Assembly: GCF_003590095.1 (NCBI RefSeq)
Contig: NC_039480.1
Location: 19,817,328-19,881,327, forward strand
From: Trichoplusia ni
Lineage: Eukaryota > Arthropoda > Insecta > Lepidoptera > Noctuidae
Direction of reading: 5' to 3'
Length of the DNA stretch: 64,000 nt
Shown here: positions 37,201 through 48,300 of the stretch, piece after piece
Position numbering within the stretch: the first letter of the stretch is position 1
How the letters are laid out: each line of letters starts with the position of its first letter
Translations under genes and position numbers: made by a program
Notes under the pieces: generated by a model
Database searches by the model: none
The model's input: only the letters and a program-made list of their open reading frames with translations
Told to the model about the DNA's origin: nothing

Positions 37201-38579
37201 TTATTTTGAAAGAATGCATATGGTTTAAGATAAGCTTCTAATGGTCACTTTGAATTATCAAGCATCCAATAAAATACTGTTCTACCAGCCCCATTCTTCA
37301 GTAACATTATGTACAAAGAATAATCAGTAATTAAAATAGAAATTAGGTTTAAATTTAAATATAAGAGAAATAATACCATTACATATTATACATATAAACA
37401 ATAGCTATGATTGTTTCAATCTTAATATATATAAATCTCGTGTCACAATGTTTGTCCTCAATGGACTCCTAAACCACTAAACCGATTATAATAAAATTCG
37501 CACACCATGTGCAGTTCGATCCAACTTGAGAGATAGGATAGTTTAAATCTCAAATTATAGTCGCAATATCTTCTAACCACGCGGACGAAGTCGCGGGCAA
37601 CAGCTAGTGTAACTATAAAAGTTACATGCCTGTATAATCTATTACCTATTCAAAGTTATTGATATGAAATGTTTGCAATTAAAGTATGGAAATTACTAGT
37701 TTTTGACTTAAGTTCTTTTCATGCGTGATGGTAATCTATTTTTTACGAAAGTATATTGACTGTCAAAAGTTTCGAAACAATTCATGTTTCAATGACACAA
37801 ACTAGTGAATTAGAGACAAAATCAATTTTATTCAAATGAATATCTATAGTATTATCTTTCTGATATCATACGAAACTTAAAAACAGCAGATATAACTGCG
37901 ACGCTTAGCTAATATCCTATGAGAAGAATTTTCTATAGCATAATCTGACGTGGAATTTTTCCATAACAATGTTTTTCGAAAAGTACGCAGAGTAACACTA
38001 ATGTCATACCTTCCAAGTGCCGATTCCCAGTATTGGACACTCCTGGTCATTATAAAACTTGACCAAAGGCGTTTTTAAACTCATTTTTAATATTTTCGGT
38101 TTAATAATAGTTTTAAATAAATTGTATACCAACTTTGTGGTGTACCGGCTGTCAAATTTCAAGAATGTCATTTTGACAGAGTTTTGTTGTTTTTTCTTAA
38201 ATGAGACTGGATAATTTAGTATTTTATCGATTCTGCCAAAGGTAGGTAATACATTTTTATAAAATATGGACTAAAATATCTCTGTACACACATACCTACC
38301 GAAGAAGAAAACATACCGGCTAAATCTAAAAATGTCTTCTTTTATATAGTAGCAGTGTAAATCAAACAGAACATCTGTAATTACTGTATCATAATTATTA
38401 TCATCTATTCTAATCTAACAAACGTTAATACCACATTACGTTTTATTACATTCTCTTTGGACTTTTGGCTCCTTCGTTAAATGTATCAATAATTATGAAA
38501 CACTTACCTTCCAGGTCCCAAGGCCTACCACAGGGTAAGACTTTCCATTATTAAAGAGGATAGTTGGTACTCGCGCCAT
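31219..38579 (-). CDS. aldo-keto reductase (AKR1/AKR2-like), tandem paralog 1
   Basis: NADPH-dependent cytosolic-type carbonyl reductase with a (beta/alpha)8 barrel; the substrate is unknown. Exons in transcript order: first exon 38579-38508 (1a) or 38171-38010 (1b), then 35636-35494, 34768-34627, 33977-33783, 32816-32617, 31709-31554 and 31264-31219 (stop TAG). Junctions and phases all agree. The protein is 317 residues with 1a, 347 with 1b from its first ATG, or 318 from its second. The catalytic tetrad is visible: Asp and Tyr in YRHIDCAFVYGNE, Lys in FITSKLW and His in LIHWP. The cofactor-binding segment IPKSVTKSRIASNF is encoded in the sixth exon, and the protein ends HKFHPFENDEF. The family includes insect AKR2E-type ecdysteroid reductases, but nothing in the sequence fixes the substrate. 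Head-to-tail with paralog 2, with 730 bp between them. Confidence 0.95.
31308..31495 (+). repeat. dispersed repeat D, partial
   Basis: Copy in the last intron of reductase paralog 1, truncated after the TTCTGACTACC block. Confidence 0.7.
31772..32033 (-). repeat. hAT-like MITE
   Basis: Ends CAGTGCCG and (reverse) CAGGGCCGGATTTAGGGG, with GGGGCCC-rich termini in the style of hAT non-autonomous elements. Homologous to 49960-50226. Confidence 0.65.
32276..32515 (+). repeat. Helitron-like element, type 2
   Basis: Copy in an intron of reductase paralog 1, shorter than 11486-11783 by an internal deletion. Confidence 0.6.
33245..33605. repeat. MITE F, reverse copy
   Basis: In intron 4 of reductase paralog 1, with the GC-rich core shortened. 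Confidence 0.8.
35085..35425 (-). repeat. dispersed repeat D, long copy
   Basis: Nearly complete reverse copy in intron 2 of reductase paralog 1. Confidence 0.7.
36945..37185. repeat. MITE J
   Basis: Inverted ends GGGCCCCAATTCTGC and its complement. Related copies lie at 26697-27172, 39605-39735, 52690-52790 and 54650-55075. Confidence 0.7.
37421..37608 (+). repeat. Helitron-like element
   Basis: Type 1 start joined to the type 3 style of end (GCGGGCAACAGCTAG). In intron 1 of reductase paralog 1. Confidence 0.55.
38010..38171 (-). CDS. alternative first coding exon 1b of reductase paralog 1, with in-frame N-terminal extension
   Basis: Open from ATG at 38171 (MTFLKFDSRYTTKLVYNLFK), through a second in-frame ATG at 38084 (MSLKTPLVKF), to GIGTWK and a GTATGA donor. 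The first 29 residues are basic (one Arg, six Lys, one acidic residue) and could be a mitochondrial or other targeting signal. The conventional AKR start would be 38084. I favour the upstream start because the extension is conserved in paralog 2. Confidence 0.8.
38508..38579 (-). CDS. alternative first coding exon 1a of reductase paralog 1
   Basis: Encodes 24 residues, MARVPTILFNNGKSYPVVGL then GTWK, ending at a GTAAGT donor in phase 0, the same phase as exon 1b. This is a normal AKR start (beta hairpin plus GLGTWK). The product would lack the N-terminal extension of exon 1b. No counterpart was found upstream of paralog 2. Confidence 0.85.
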
Positions 38580-38882
38580 TTTTCCTACACGACCGCGCGT
38601 TATGGCAATGGAATACGGAATGTACAGCCGACCGAAAGGTTATCGTCCTTATCAATTTACTATTTGTTGTTCGAGTTTCTACAAATTATGTAATGGTTTG
38701 ACGAGAGTGACGAGAACAGCCGATAGAATCCAGTTTGCCTTGACCTCTAGTTTCCCGCGCGGAAGAATACCTACAGGCTATATTATCAAAGGACAAAGGA
38801 TATAGTAGGCAAAGGATTATTATTATACAGCTTCAGTTTCTAGCAAAATTATTATAAAAATAATTTCAGATTGAAAAAAGCT

Positions 38883-38980
38883 AATCTGATTGTTTCCTTG
38901 TACATTTGACCCTAAAATTAATCTAAACCATAACTTATTAATAAAGTATATTATCGCACGCATGATGATAAGTTTAATGT
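38883..38980. repeat. segment shared by the upstream regions of both reductases
   Basis: This 98-bp AT-rich stretch is strongly similar, in the same orientation, to 49647-49740 beyond paralog 2. It probably marks the outer edge of the duplicated unit. It could instead be a dispersed repeat. Confidence 0.5.
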
Positions 38981-39241
38981 AATTTTTCATTAACTGTAGC
39001 TAAGTGAGAGCTGGAATCGATATTTTTTTTAAATTCCGTACTAAAAGGATCAAAACTGATCCCTATTACTAAGGCTTGGCTGTGTCTTCGTCTGTCTGTC
39101 CTTCACAAGCATAGTTTCGTCTATTAGGGACACAATTTCTGTCACTCAGCTGTTAAAAAAAATAGGTTTTTTTATCTATCTAACGATTACTCCTCTGACA
39201 GAGTCAGTTAATAAAACAATATTTAACAGAGTAACATGATA

Positions 39242-39247
39242 TTTATT
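39242..39247 (-). terminator. polyadenylation signal, reductase paralog 2
   Basis: AATAAA on the minus strand about 60 nt past the stop codon at 39309, within a 3' flank homologous to that of paralog 1. Confidence 0.7.
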
Positions 39248-39308
39248 ATAAAACATGGTTGTCTTTACATTTTGTATAATCGATAAAGTATGATTGACAC
39301 TTGATACA

Positions 39309-42300
39309 CTAAAATTCGTCGTTTTCAAAGGGATGGTGTTTGTGACCGAGTGAACTGAAACAAAAAAATATAGTTTAGGTCACCACACTAAACCCACAGT
39401 ACGCCACGCCACGTCATGTCACGATTTCGAACCCCGCGCAGTAGGTACAAGCATTTGTGTGATCCACGAATGCTTGTCCTGACTCTGGGTGTCTTTGTGG
39501 ATGTGACTTGAATGTTTGTGAAACTCCCCGCGACACAAGAATTGAAAACTTTAGATCGGGATTCGTTTAAAAAAATGATTCCATTTATTATGCGATGTAC
39601 CTAAACTCCTGTGCCCAAATTCCACTATTTACAATTGCCGATGAATGAATGAAAATTGGATTAAATTTGACACATTTGGATTCTCCTAAACATTTTGCCG
39701 ACATTATTATTGCAAATTCAGTGTATTGACAGATTGCTTAGATGAATATGAATACTATCATTTCAATACAATAAGGTAAAACTATTGGGTATAAAAAGTA
39801 AAAATACATTCTGCCCCTCAGTTAGATAATAAAAAAACATTCGACAAGTATTTTAAACCTTTTTCTAAACAACGAAAATTGACAAAGAAACTGCTGTAAA
39901 GTTACATAACAATTTCGTATTTATACACAATCTACTAACTCAGTACTAGGCACAAGCCGAGTATTACGATCCAAGGAGTCGATGAGAGCCATGTCCTCGT
40001 GGGACAGCTTGAAGTCCAGCACTTGGAAGTTGCTCGCGATGCGCGACTTGGTCACGGACTTCGGGATCACGATGTTGCCGCGGTCAATATTGTACCTAAA
40101 ACAAAATATAATCTATTTGGATTCAACGAATATCCAGAAAACTACATGCAGGCAAATACCAGTGTTTTACAAGGAGCGACTGCCTACCTGACCTCCTCAA
40201 CCCAGTTACCTGGGCAACACGGTACCCCTTAGTTAGACTGGTTGTCAGACTTTCTTGAGTCTGACTACCTGTAACGACTGTGAATGATGTGTAAACAGTA
40301 GCCGAAACCCGCAGTTTAACGTGCCTTATGAAACAACTAGGCTCAGCATCACATCCTGAACCCTACCTCTCACTTTACAGGTTATATTTTTCAACAATTG
40401 CATCCATTGCGGTTTTTTACAATGAATTGAAACCATTTTATTCTGCAAGTAGGATATATCATTTCTACATGTCTTTTTTAAGAACGCTGGAGTAGACATT
40501 TCCTATCTGTCTACCCTGAGAAGAAATGCCGAGACAAGCTCGGGGGCTACACCCTTAATCCATAGGTCACCTCAAGCAATTCTCAACCTTAGTTAATAAC
40601 AATATTTTGACAGGTAGAAATAATTGAGAATAATGCCCTTCCATATTATATTTGCATACTAAATATGAGGCGAGATATGATGAAACTTATTTGTACTTTA
40701 AGACCTGTAATTATTGTAACCATATTTAAAATAAATAAATAATATTCTATTCTATTATCCATACTAATATGGCTGAAGAGTTTGTTTGTTTGATTGAACA
40801 CGCTAATCTCAGGAACTACTGGTTCAAATTGAACAATTATTTTTTTATTGAATAGACCATTCATTGAGGAAGGTTTTCGACTATATTCACGCTGCAACTA
40901 ATAGGAGCGAAGATACAATGGAAAATGTGGCAAAAACGGGGAAAAATATTATTCTTCGAGGGCTTCCGTTCAAAAATTACTAACTTATATCTTCTAACCA
41001 CGTGGACAGAGTCGGGGGCAACAGCTAGTGCAGAATATTTTTCATACAGCCAAACTTACCTAGACTCACCTGATCAACACTTGCGCGACAGTCTTCCCCA
41101 ATCTATCAGCGATTGCTTTCAACTTGGGGTCCTTCATCAACTGAGGGTCATCTGGTTTGGCCCAGGGTCTATTTGGAGAGCCCAGCGGAGAATACGCTGT
41201 GATCTTAATGTCGTGTGACTCGCAGAAATCTTTGAGACGACGCTGGTTCAGGTAGGGGTGGCATTCGACCTGGGTTAATAAGGAGAAAAGGTTAGAGAAT
41301 TCTACGGATGGTAAAAATATACTTATTCTTTCACACCCGAAGTTTCTGGGTGATTCTTCGGAAAAAATACACTAGTTAAGGTCATATCATTATCCTCACC
41401 AACTGGTTCACTTCAGTATGATGCTTAAAATGTTTTCATTCTTACTTCATCTAATAATAGCCGTAGTACTTTACAAGCTTAGGTTAAAATAATATTGAAT
41501 CAAGCAATCTGCAGTATGAAAAATTAGGTGAGGATAATGATGTTCTTAATTTGTGTTACTTTTTTCCGGAGAATCACCCTTCTGTCTGTCTAGCTAGCCC
41601 GCCACACATGCCCGTCAATGCAACTCCTGTAAGACAGGATCTACAATGAAACCAACGAAAACCACCGAAACACTTAAGTTCGGTGAGTCCCACCATGATT
41701 TCTGTCTGTCGATAGCTTCATAGCTTCCGAACGGATTGAGCGATTTCAATTTAGAAAAGTTAGAAAAGTATATTATTTATTGTACACCAAAGTGTTTTAT
41801 TAAATATCAGTGAAATTAACATGAACCTACAGTGTACAAAAAGCATAATAATATCATGATGATTTTCACTAATCTCATATGGAACTCACCTGGTTAGTAA
41901 CAGGCTTGATGGTAGCCACTTGCAGCAGCCTCGCCAGCTGCTTGCTGTTGAAGTTGGAGACGCCGATGCTCCTGACCAGGCCCTCGCCCACCAGCGGCTC
42001 CAGCGCCTTCCACGTGTCCACGTAGTCCACCTCCGAGAACTGGATCTCAGTGCCATCACCGGTTACATAGAGCGGGCCGTCTTCCTATGACAAAGAAGTT
42101 TAATACTATTGTAAATTGATAATATGATTGTGCTACTTTATTTTTAATGCACAGATTCGCGAGGAGGCAAAAAAATACCTTAAATAATAAAGTAGCATTG
42201 ACGATATCTATTCTGTCAGCGTGAGAAAATAACCCTGGAATCCAACTTGAAAGATGGGATACTACATACTTTTAGAATTTCTGTTCTTTTAAAAATATTG

Positions 42301-45300
42301 AAAATTTGAACGTATGTCGGTGGTACTTTCGCCGAGTCAGCTAGGGTTAATAGCCTATATATAAGAAAGCCATGTTATTGATAATGAGGCATTATAGCCT
42401 ATGCCATCTACCTATAACGTGGCTTTCTTTTCATGAAAGAATTACCAAAATCGATCCAGAAGCTCCTGAGACCCTTACAACGTCATAAAGTCATAACATT
42501 ACTAACTTACAATAGGTATAGAAATTATTGTAATGATCTACTAAAACGATTAAAACAAAACTTCCACAAAAATGAATTGAATCAAAACGCTAAAGATCCA
42601 AAAAAGAAATGGAAAATAATAAATTCCATTACTAATAGAGATAATATTAAATCATCAGCATCGGATTTATTAAAAATAGCAGACACCCCTCTAACTGCAT
42701 TGGAGAGGATTAACACATATTTTGCTAACATTGGCAAAGAGCTTGCAGAAAATATCACGCCTTGTGGAACCCATTCTACTATTGATTCAACAGTGACACC
42801 CCTAAACTCTATGGTTATGCTTGAAACTACTGAAGAAGAAGTTAGGTCTTTAATTGAGGGATTGAAAACAGACTGTGCTGTGGGGTGGGATGGGATCTCA
42901 ACTAAGATTATTAAGATGGCTAAGGACGAAATCGTTCCACCGTTAACGTATATTATTAACCAGGCTATAAGTAATGGTGTATTTCCCGATTGTTTCAAAA
43001 GATCTGTTATCCATCCCATTCACAAGGCAGGGGATAGAGACTGTGTCTCCAACTATCGGCCAATATCAGTCTTACCTGTCCTGTCTAAAATCTTAGAAAA
43101 AATTATGAACAAGAGGCTGCTTTCATACCTTGAAAAACAAAACATCCTAGCCCAAAACCAATACGGTTTTAGACGGGGAAGATCGACAGCGCACGCGGTT
43201 TCTGATCTTGTCAATGAGGTTGCCGGTCACATTGATAGGAAAGAAAAATGCGTTGGAGTCTTTCTGGACCTCACAAAGGCTTTTGACACGGTCTCTATCC
43301 CTCTGCTTATTAACACAATGGAAAAAATTGGAATTAGAGACAAAACGCTTAATTTATTTAGCGATTATTTACAGAGTAGATTCCAAAGGGTTACTATTAA
43401 CAGTCTTTACAGTAGCGACACCCCTGTCACCTATGGCGTACCCCAGGGCAGTGTGCTCGGCCCAACACTTTTCCTTATTTATATTAATAGTTTATGTAAT
43501 CTAGCACTACATAATTGTAAAATATTTACATTTGCCGATGACACTGCGTTAATTTTTCATGGGAAAACATGGGAAGAAACAATGATGATTGCTGAAACAG
43601 GACTTAAAACAGTTGCAAATTATCTAAATCAAAATTTACTCACCTTAAACATTTCAAAATCAAAGTACATAATTTTTGCTAATACCGAAAAAACACTCAA
43701 AACAGCAAATTCTTTTAAAATTCAATTCCACTCCTGCCAAAACTCAGCTTTGAATACATGCTCTTGCAAGTGCTTGGATAGAGTGAAGACAATTAAGTAC
43801 CTTGGTATTCTTCTAGATGAGAAATTAACATGGTGTCCGTACATTGACCTACTCGCTGGGAGAACTAGAAAGTTGATATATATCTTTAAAAAGCTAAGGC
43901 ATGTGGCCGATGAGAACCTTCTTAAAACTGTATATTATGCTTTAGCTCAGTCTATATTATCATATTGTATCACGTCTTGGGGCGGAGCGCGCAAAACTCA
44001 TTTGATCAAATTGGAACGGGCTCAACGTGCACTCCTTAAAGTGATGAAGTTTAAGCCATTTAGATATCCCACAGCAGATCTGTACGCTGAATGGAATGTC
44101 TTAACAGTAAGGCAATTATTTATAAAGGAGACTATAATGTCTCAACACCGTAAACTGGTGTTCTCTCGAAAATCGACGGCTAGGCGTAGTGATAGGGTCT
44201 GCAAAACTGATTTTTATAAAACAGTCTTTTCGGAGAAGTTCCAATGCTATCTGGGACCAATGCTATATAATAAAATAAATAAAATTCTTAAAATATTTCC
44301 ACTAAACAATCACTCTTGTAAAAAAACTTTAATGAAATGGCTGCAATCACAAACGTATGAAGATGTGGAAAACTTACTCGTAACTCTAAAGTGATTTAAT
44401 TTATCGAAATTCTGTACCCAGACCCAGCATACCTTTAAATACCTTAGTTTTCCTTTTAAATAAAAATTACAATACTCATGCGCTAGGATGTTGGCAAACT
44501 ATCACTATAGTTAAATCAGTATACATAATTATCAATCAATATATTTTTACCAATCAAATAAAGTTGGAATATACACTATTGTGAACTTTTGAGCATACAT
44601 ATTTTTTACCTGCAAATACATAAGCATAAACTGTTTTCCTAAAATTTAACCTTTTTCTTTGTATTAGGTACTTTAGTAACATTTATTGTATCAAAACAAA
44701 TTCATGCTCTTCTAATATTAAAAAAAAAAAACATATAATAACAATTTTTTTTTAAATATTTTAATAATAGCAAATAATTTTTATAATAGCAAAATTACTT
44801 TAAATTTATCTACTAATATTTAATTCAAACATTCGCATTTCATATACTTACTCATGTAACTATCTTACTCATTATTGTATTAAAAATAAATGTGCCGAAG
44901 TTCATAGTCTTTGTGTTCAATATACGTTGTTTGTGTGTTTGTTGTAAAAATGACGGTATTATTGAAAAATACAGGTTGTTAAAATAACTCCTCACTGTAC
45001 TATGATTAAGTTATAAAGAACTTGTTTTTATATTTTTACCCACAAATACAAATTGTAAAAGTTTGTATGATTAAGTTAATTAAGAATATTCGATTAAAGT
45101 AAAAACTACTGTTGAAATAACGGAGTAATGTACATGTTCGTGTGTTGTTTCATGGGAAGTACTAGCGTCTAAGATACAGGCTCGGCCTAGTTTAGACGTT
45201 AGTGTTCACTCAGACCAGTGCTTGTGGAATTGTATTATCGGTTTAAGATTATTGTGTATGTGTGTTTTGGTTGCAATAAAGGTTATTTTTATTTTTTTTT

Positions 45301-48300
45301 TATTTTTTTACTTTTGAATACACCCTGTAGATTCCAAAAGTACCTTATAAGCCTGAGGCCAGTGTATCAGGTAGAGGTCCAAGTACTTGATGTTGAGGTT
45401 CTCCAGCGACTTGAGGAGCGCGCCCTTCACCAGGTCCGGACGGTGGAAGGTGTTCCACAGCTTCGAGGTAATGAACAGGTCCTCCCTGGGAAAGACACAA
45501 TTTTGACACTGTGTCCAGCAGTCAATAATTGATAACTTTTAGACTTCGTTTCCACCAAAGATGATAGAAGTGAGTTAAAAATGAAATGAAATGAAATATT
45601 ATATAATAATATATTATATAATATAATAATATAATATAGATAGATAGATAGATAGATAGAATACTCTTTATTGTACACCATAAGGAAAAACAATTTAGGT
45701 CAATACAAATAATATGATGAGTACAAAAGGCGGTCTTATCGCTAAAAAGCAATCTCTTCCAGACAACCTTTGGATGGAATCGAATTATGGAAGAATTTGA
45801 AACGGGGTAGTTAATGGCGTACATTTAGATAAATATATATATACTGCGTAAACATATTATTAAAACATAGAATAAACTAGGTAAATACTAAGAGTGATAG
45901 ATATTAGAAAAATAAAATAAAATAATAATAGGTACCTACAGTGTGGTGACACGATTAACAAGCCAAGTAGTGGTCTTTCACCATTTTTTTAAAAACGGCA
46001 AGTGACTGCGCGCGTCTAATACTCACGGGCAATGCATTCCACAGACGTGTAGCTTGGACCGTGAAGGATTTGTCATAAAATGATGTCGAGTGCATTGGCA
46101 TTTTCAGTTTTAGATTTTCCGATGACCTGAGAGATTTTGCATGTGTATCACAAATAAACTCAAAACGATTTTTGAGATAAAAAGGGGTTGTAGGGTGGAA
46201 AAGAATATTATAAAGCAAGGAAAGTATATGAGCATTCCGACGAAGTCTTATTGGAAGCCACTTGAGTTTTATGCGAAATTCTGAAACATGATCATACTTG
46301 CGCAAACCAAATATGAATCTTATACAGACATTCTGAAGACGTTCAAGTTTATTCAGCTGGTCCTCTCTGAGATCAAGATAGCTGGCATCAGCATAGTCAA
46401 GAACAGGGAGAAGAAGAGATTGTGCAAGCGCAATTTTTGTAGCAGTGGGTAGGAAATTCCGCAACCGTCTCAAGGATCCCGCAGACGCAAATAACCGCCT
46501 ACTGGTTTCCTGCATCTGCAGATCCCAAGACATCCTACTATCCATATGTAGCCCAAGGTTCTTCACTGCGGGACTAAAGGGAATCTGGATTCCGTCGAAG
46601 ATAACTTGGGGAAGCTGGAACCAGTCTATTTTCGAGACCATTCGTGAGCTACCTATGATGATAAGCTGAGTTTTTAAAGGGTTTATTTTAAGCCCATAAC
46701 ACCTACTCCACTCAGTTATATGTGATAGGTCTTTATTGATGTTTCCAATGGCTTGTGATAGTAGACACAAAGGAGCCTGTGAGTAGATTTGAAGATCATC
46801 TGCATAAAGGTGATAGGAAGAAAGGAGATTGTTGGTGATTGAATTTATAAAAATAGCGAAAAGTAATGGAGATAAAACGCCACCCTGCGGCACACCAGCG
46901 GTCGTATCGCACCATGACGAACATTTATCGTCAATACGAACACGTTGCCGGCGCCCGTACAGGTAACTGTGAAACCAGTCAATGGCCGTTGGAGATACAT
47001 TAAGAGAGCTAAGCATACCAAGCAAAATGTCGAAATCAACGGTGTTAAAGGCATTACTAAAGTCTAGGAGAGCAAGAACCGTTAATTTCCCATTTTCCAT
47101 GCCCAGCCTATATTACCAGCCTATATTATTAATAAACAATATCATCTTTTTACATGTCTTTTTTGAGAACGCTGGAGTCGACATTTCCTATCTGACTACT
47201 CTGAGAAGAAATGTCGAAACAAACTCAGGGGTCGCGTTCTCTTACACGTTCGTTGCATTATGAGATCTATCAGATCTCTTGCAGGACTTTTGTATTGTGC
47301 GTTGAACATACTTAATCGTGTTGTTTCACTCCTTGCGGGAGGATCTAACATGTAAAGTTCTTTAGGTATGAGTAGGACAAATATACATATTTGCTTCTCT
47401 TTATCGATAAATATATATATTTGCTTTACGGTATCTTTAGGAGACCGATTAGGTCTCAAACGCACCAAATGGTAGGTTAGTTTGGAGACCTTTTAGGTCT
47501 CCTAAGCACCAGCTGAAAGTATTTTGAAAGTGATGGCGCAGGGAACGTGTTAAAGTCGTGTCGTGCGAGGATGTCCGCCGTTTCCACCAGAGCTCTGCTG
47601 ATCAAGGCAAATAAAATGAAGCGATTCTATTAGTTCTTTACAAACACATCCCTCGCTACTCATCCTCGCACATCTCTGGTGGAAACCCAGTGATAGGAAT
47701 GACTCATGTCAAAGTGGCGATTTTTCATTACTATTCGACGAACCTCTTAACAGTTCCATCCCTAATTTTAGCCGTAATAGCCTCTCCGACTTCTTTCTCG
47801 TTGCCATAGATAAACGCGCAGTCTATGTGCCTGTAGCCGACGTCTATGGCATGCTTAATCGCTTGGGCAACTTCTTCGGGCTTTGCCTAAAAGAAGAAAG
47901 TAGATAGTAATGAATAATTTTTGATTTATTATTAGTAGCTTTTTCATTCACGCGATAACTTCTGGGAAAGATATCGGGTCATTTTAAAAGGCGTACACGG
48001 GGACACAGAATGTCCAACATGCAGAGGAGCTGATTAGCACTTTAATCGAAAGTGTAATGGGGTATTTACCAGGGGTCTACCCCTGCTCTATAAAGTACCG
48101 TCCAAGAAAGCTAAAAACTAATGCAAATTGTGAAGATAAAACTTATTTGGGCTATTGGTTAATATGGAAATAAAATTTTGTTCTAAAAGTTATAAAATTT
48201 TGTTAATTTATCTTATCAATAAAATACGGTAAAATTAACACGATTTTTTAAACAAGGCGAAAACAAGATTTCTACGAACTTCTCAGCTTCGCGAGTCCGA

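Noticed and set aside
42582..43019. 145-codon minus-strand open frame
   Set aside because: It is antisense to the reverse transcriptase ORF at 42433-44394, whose motifs are clear. The antisense product resembles nothing.
45597..45660. Possible CRISPR-like or satellite array
   Set aside because: It is a short TATC/AT simple tract at the tail of a retrotransposon, with no spacers. No CRISPR, IS element, operon or origin signals occur anywhere in the window.
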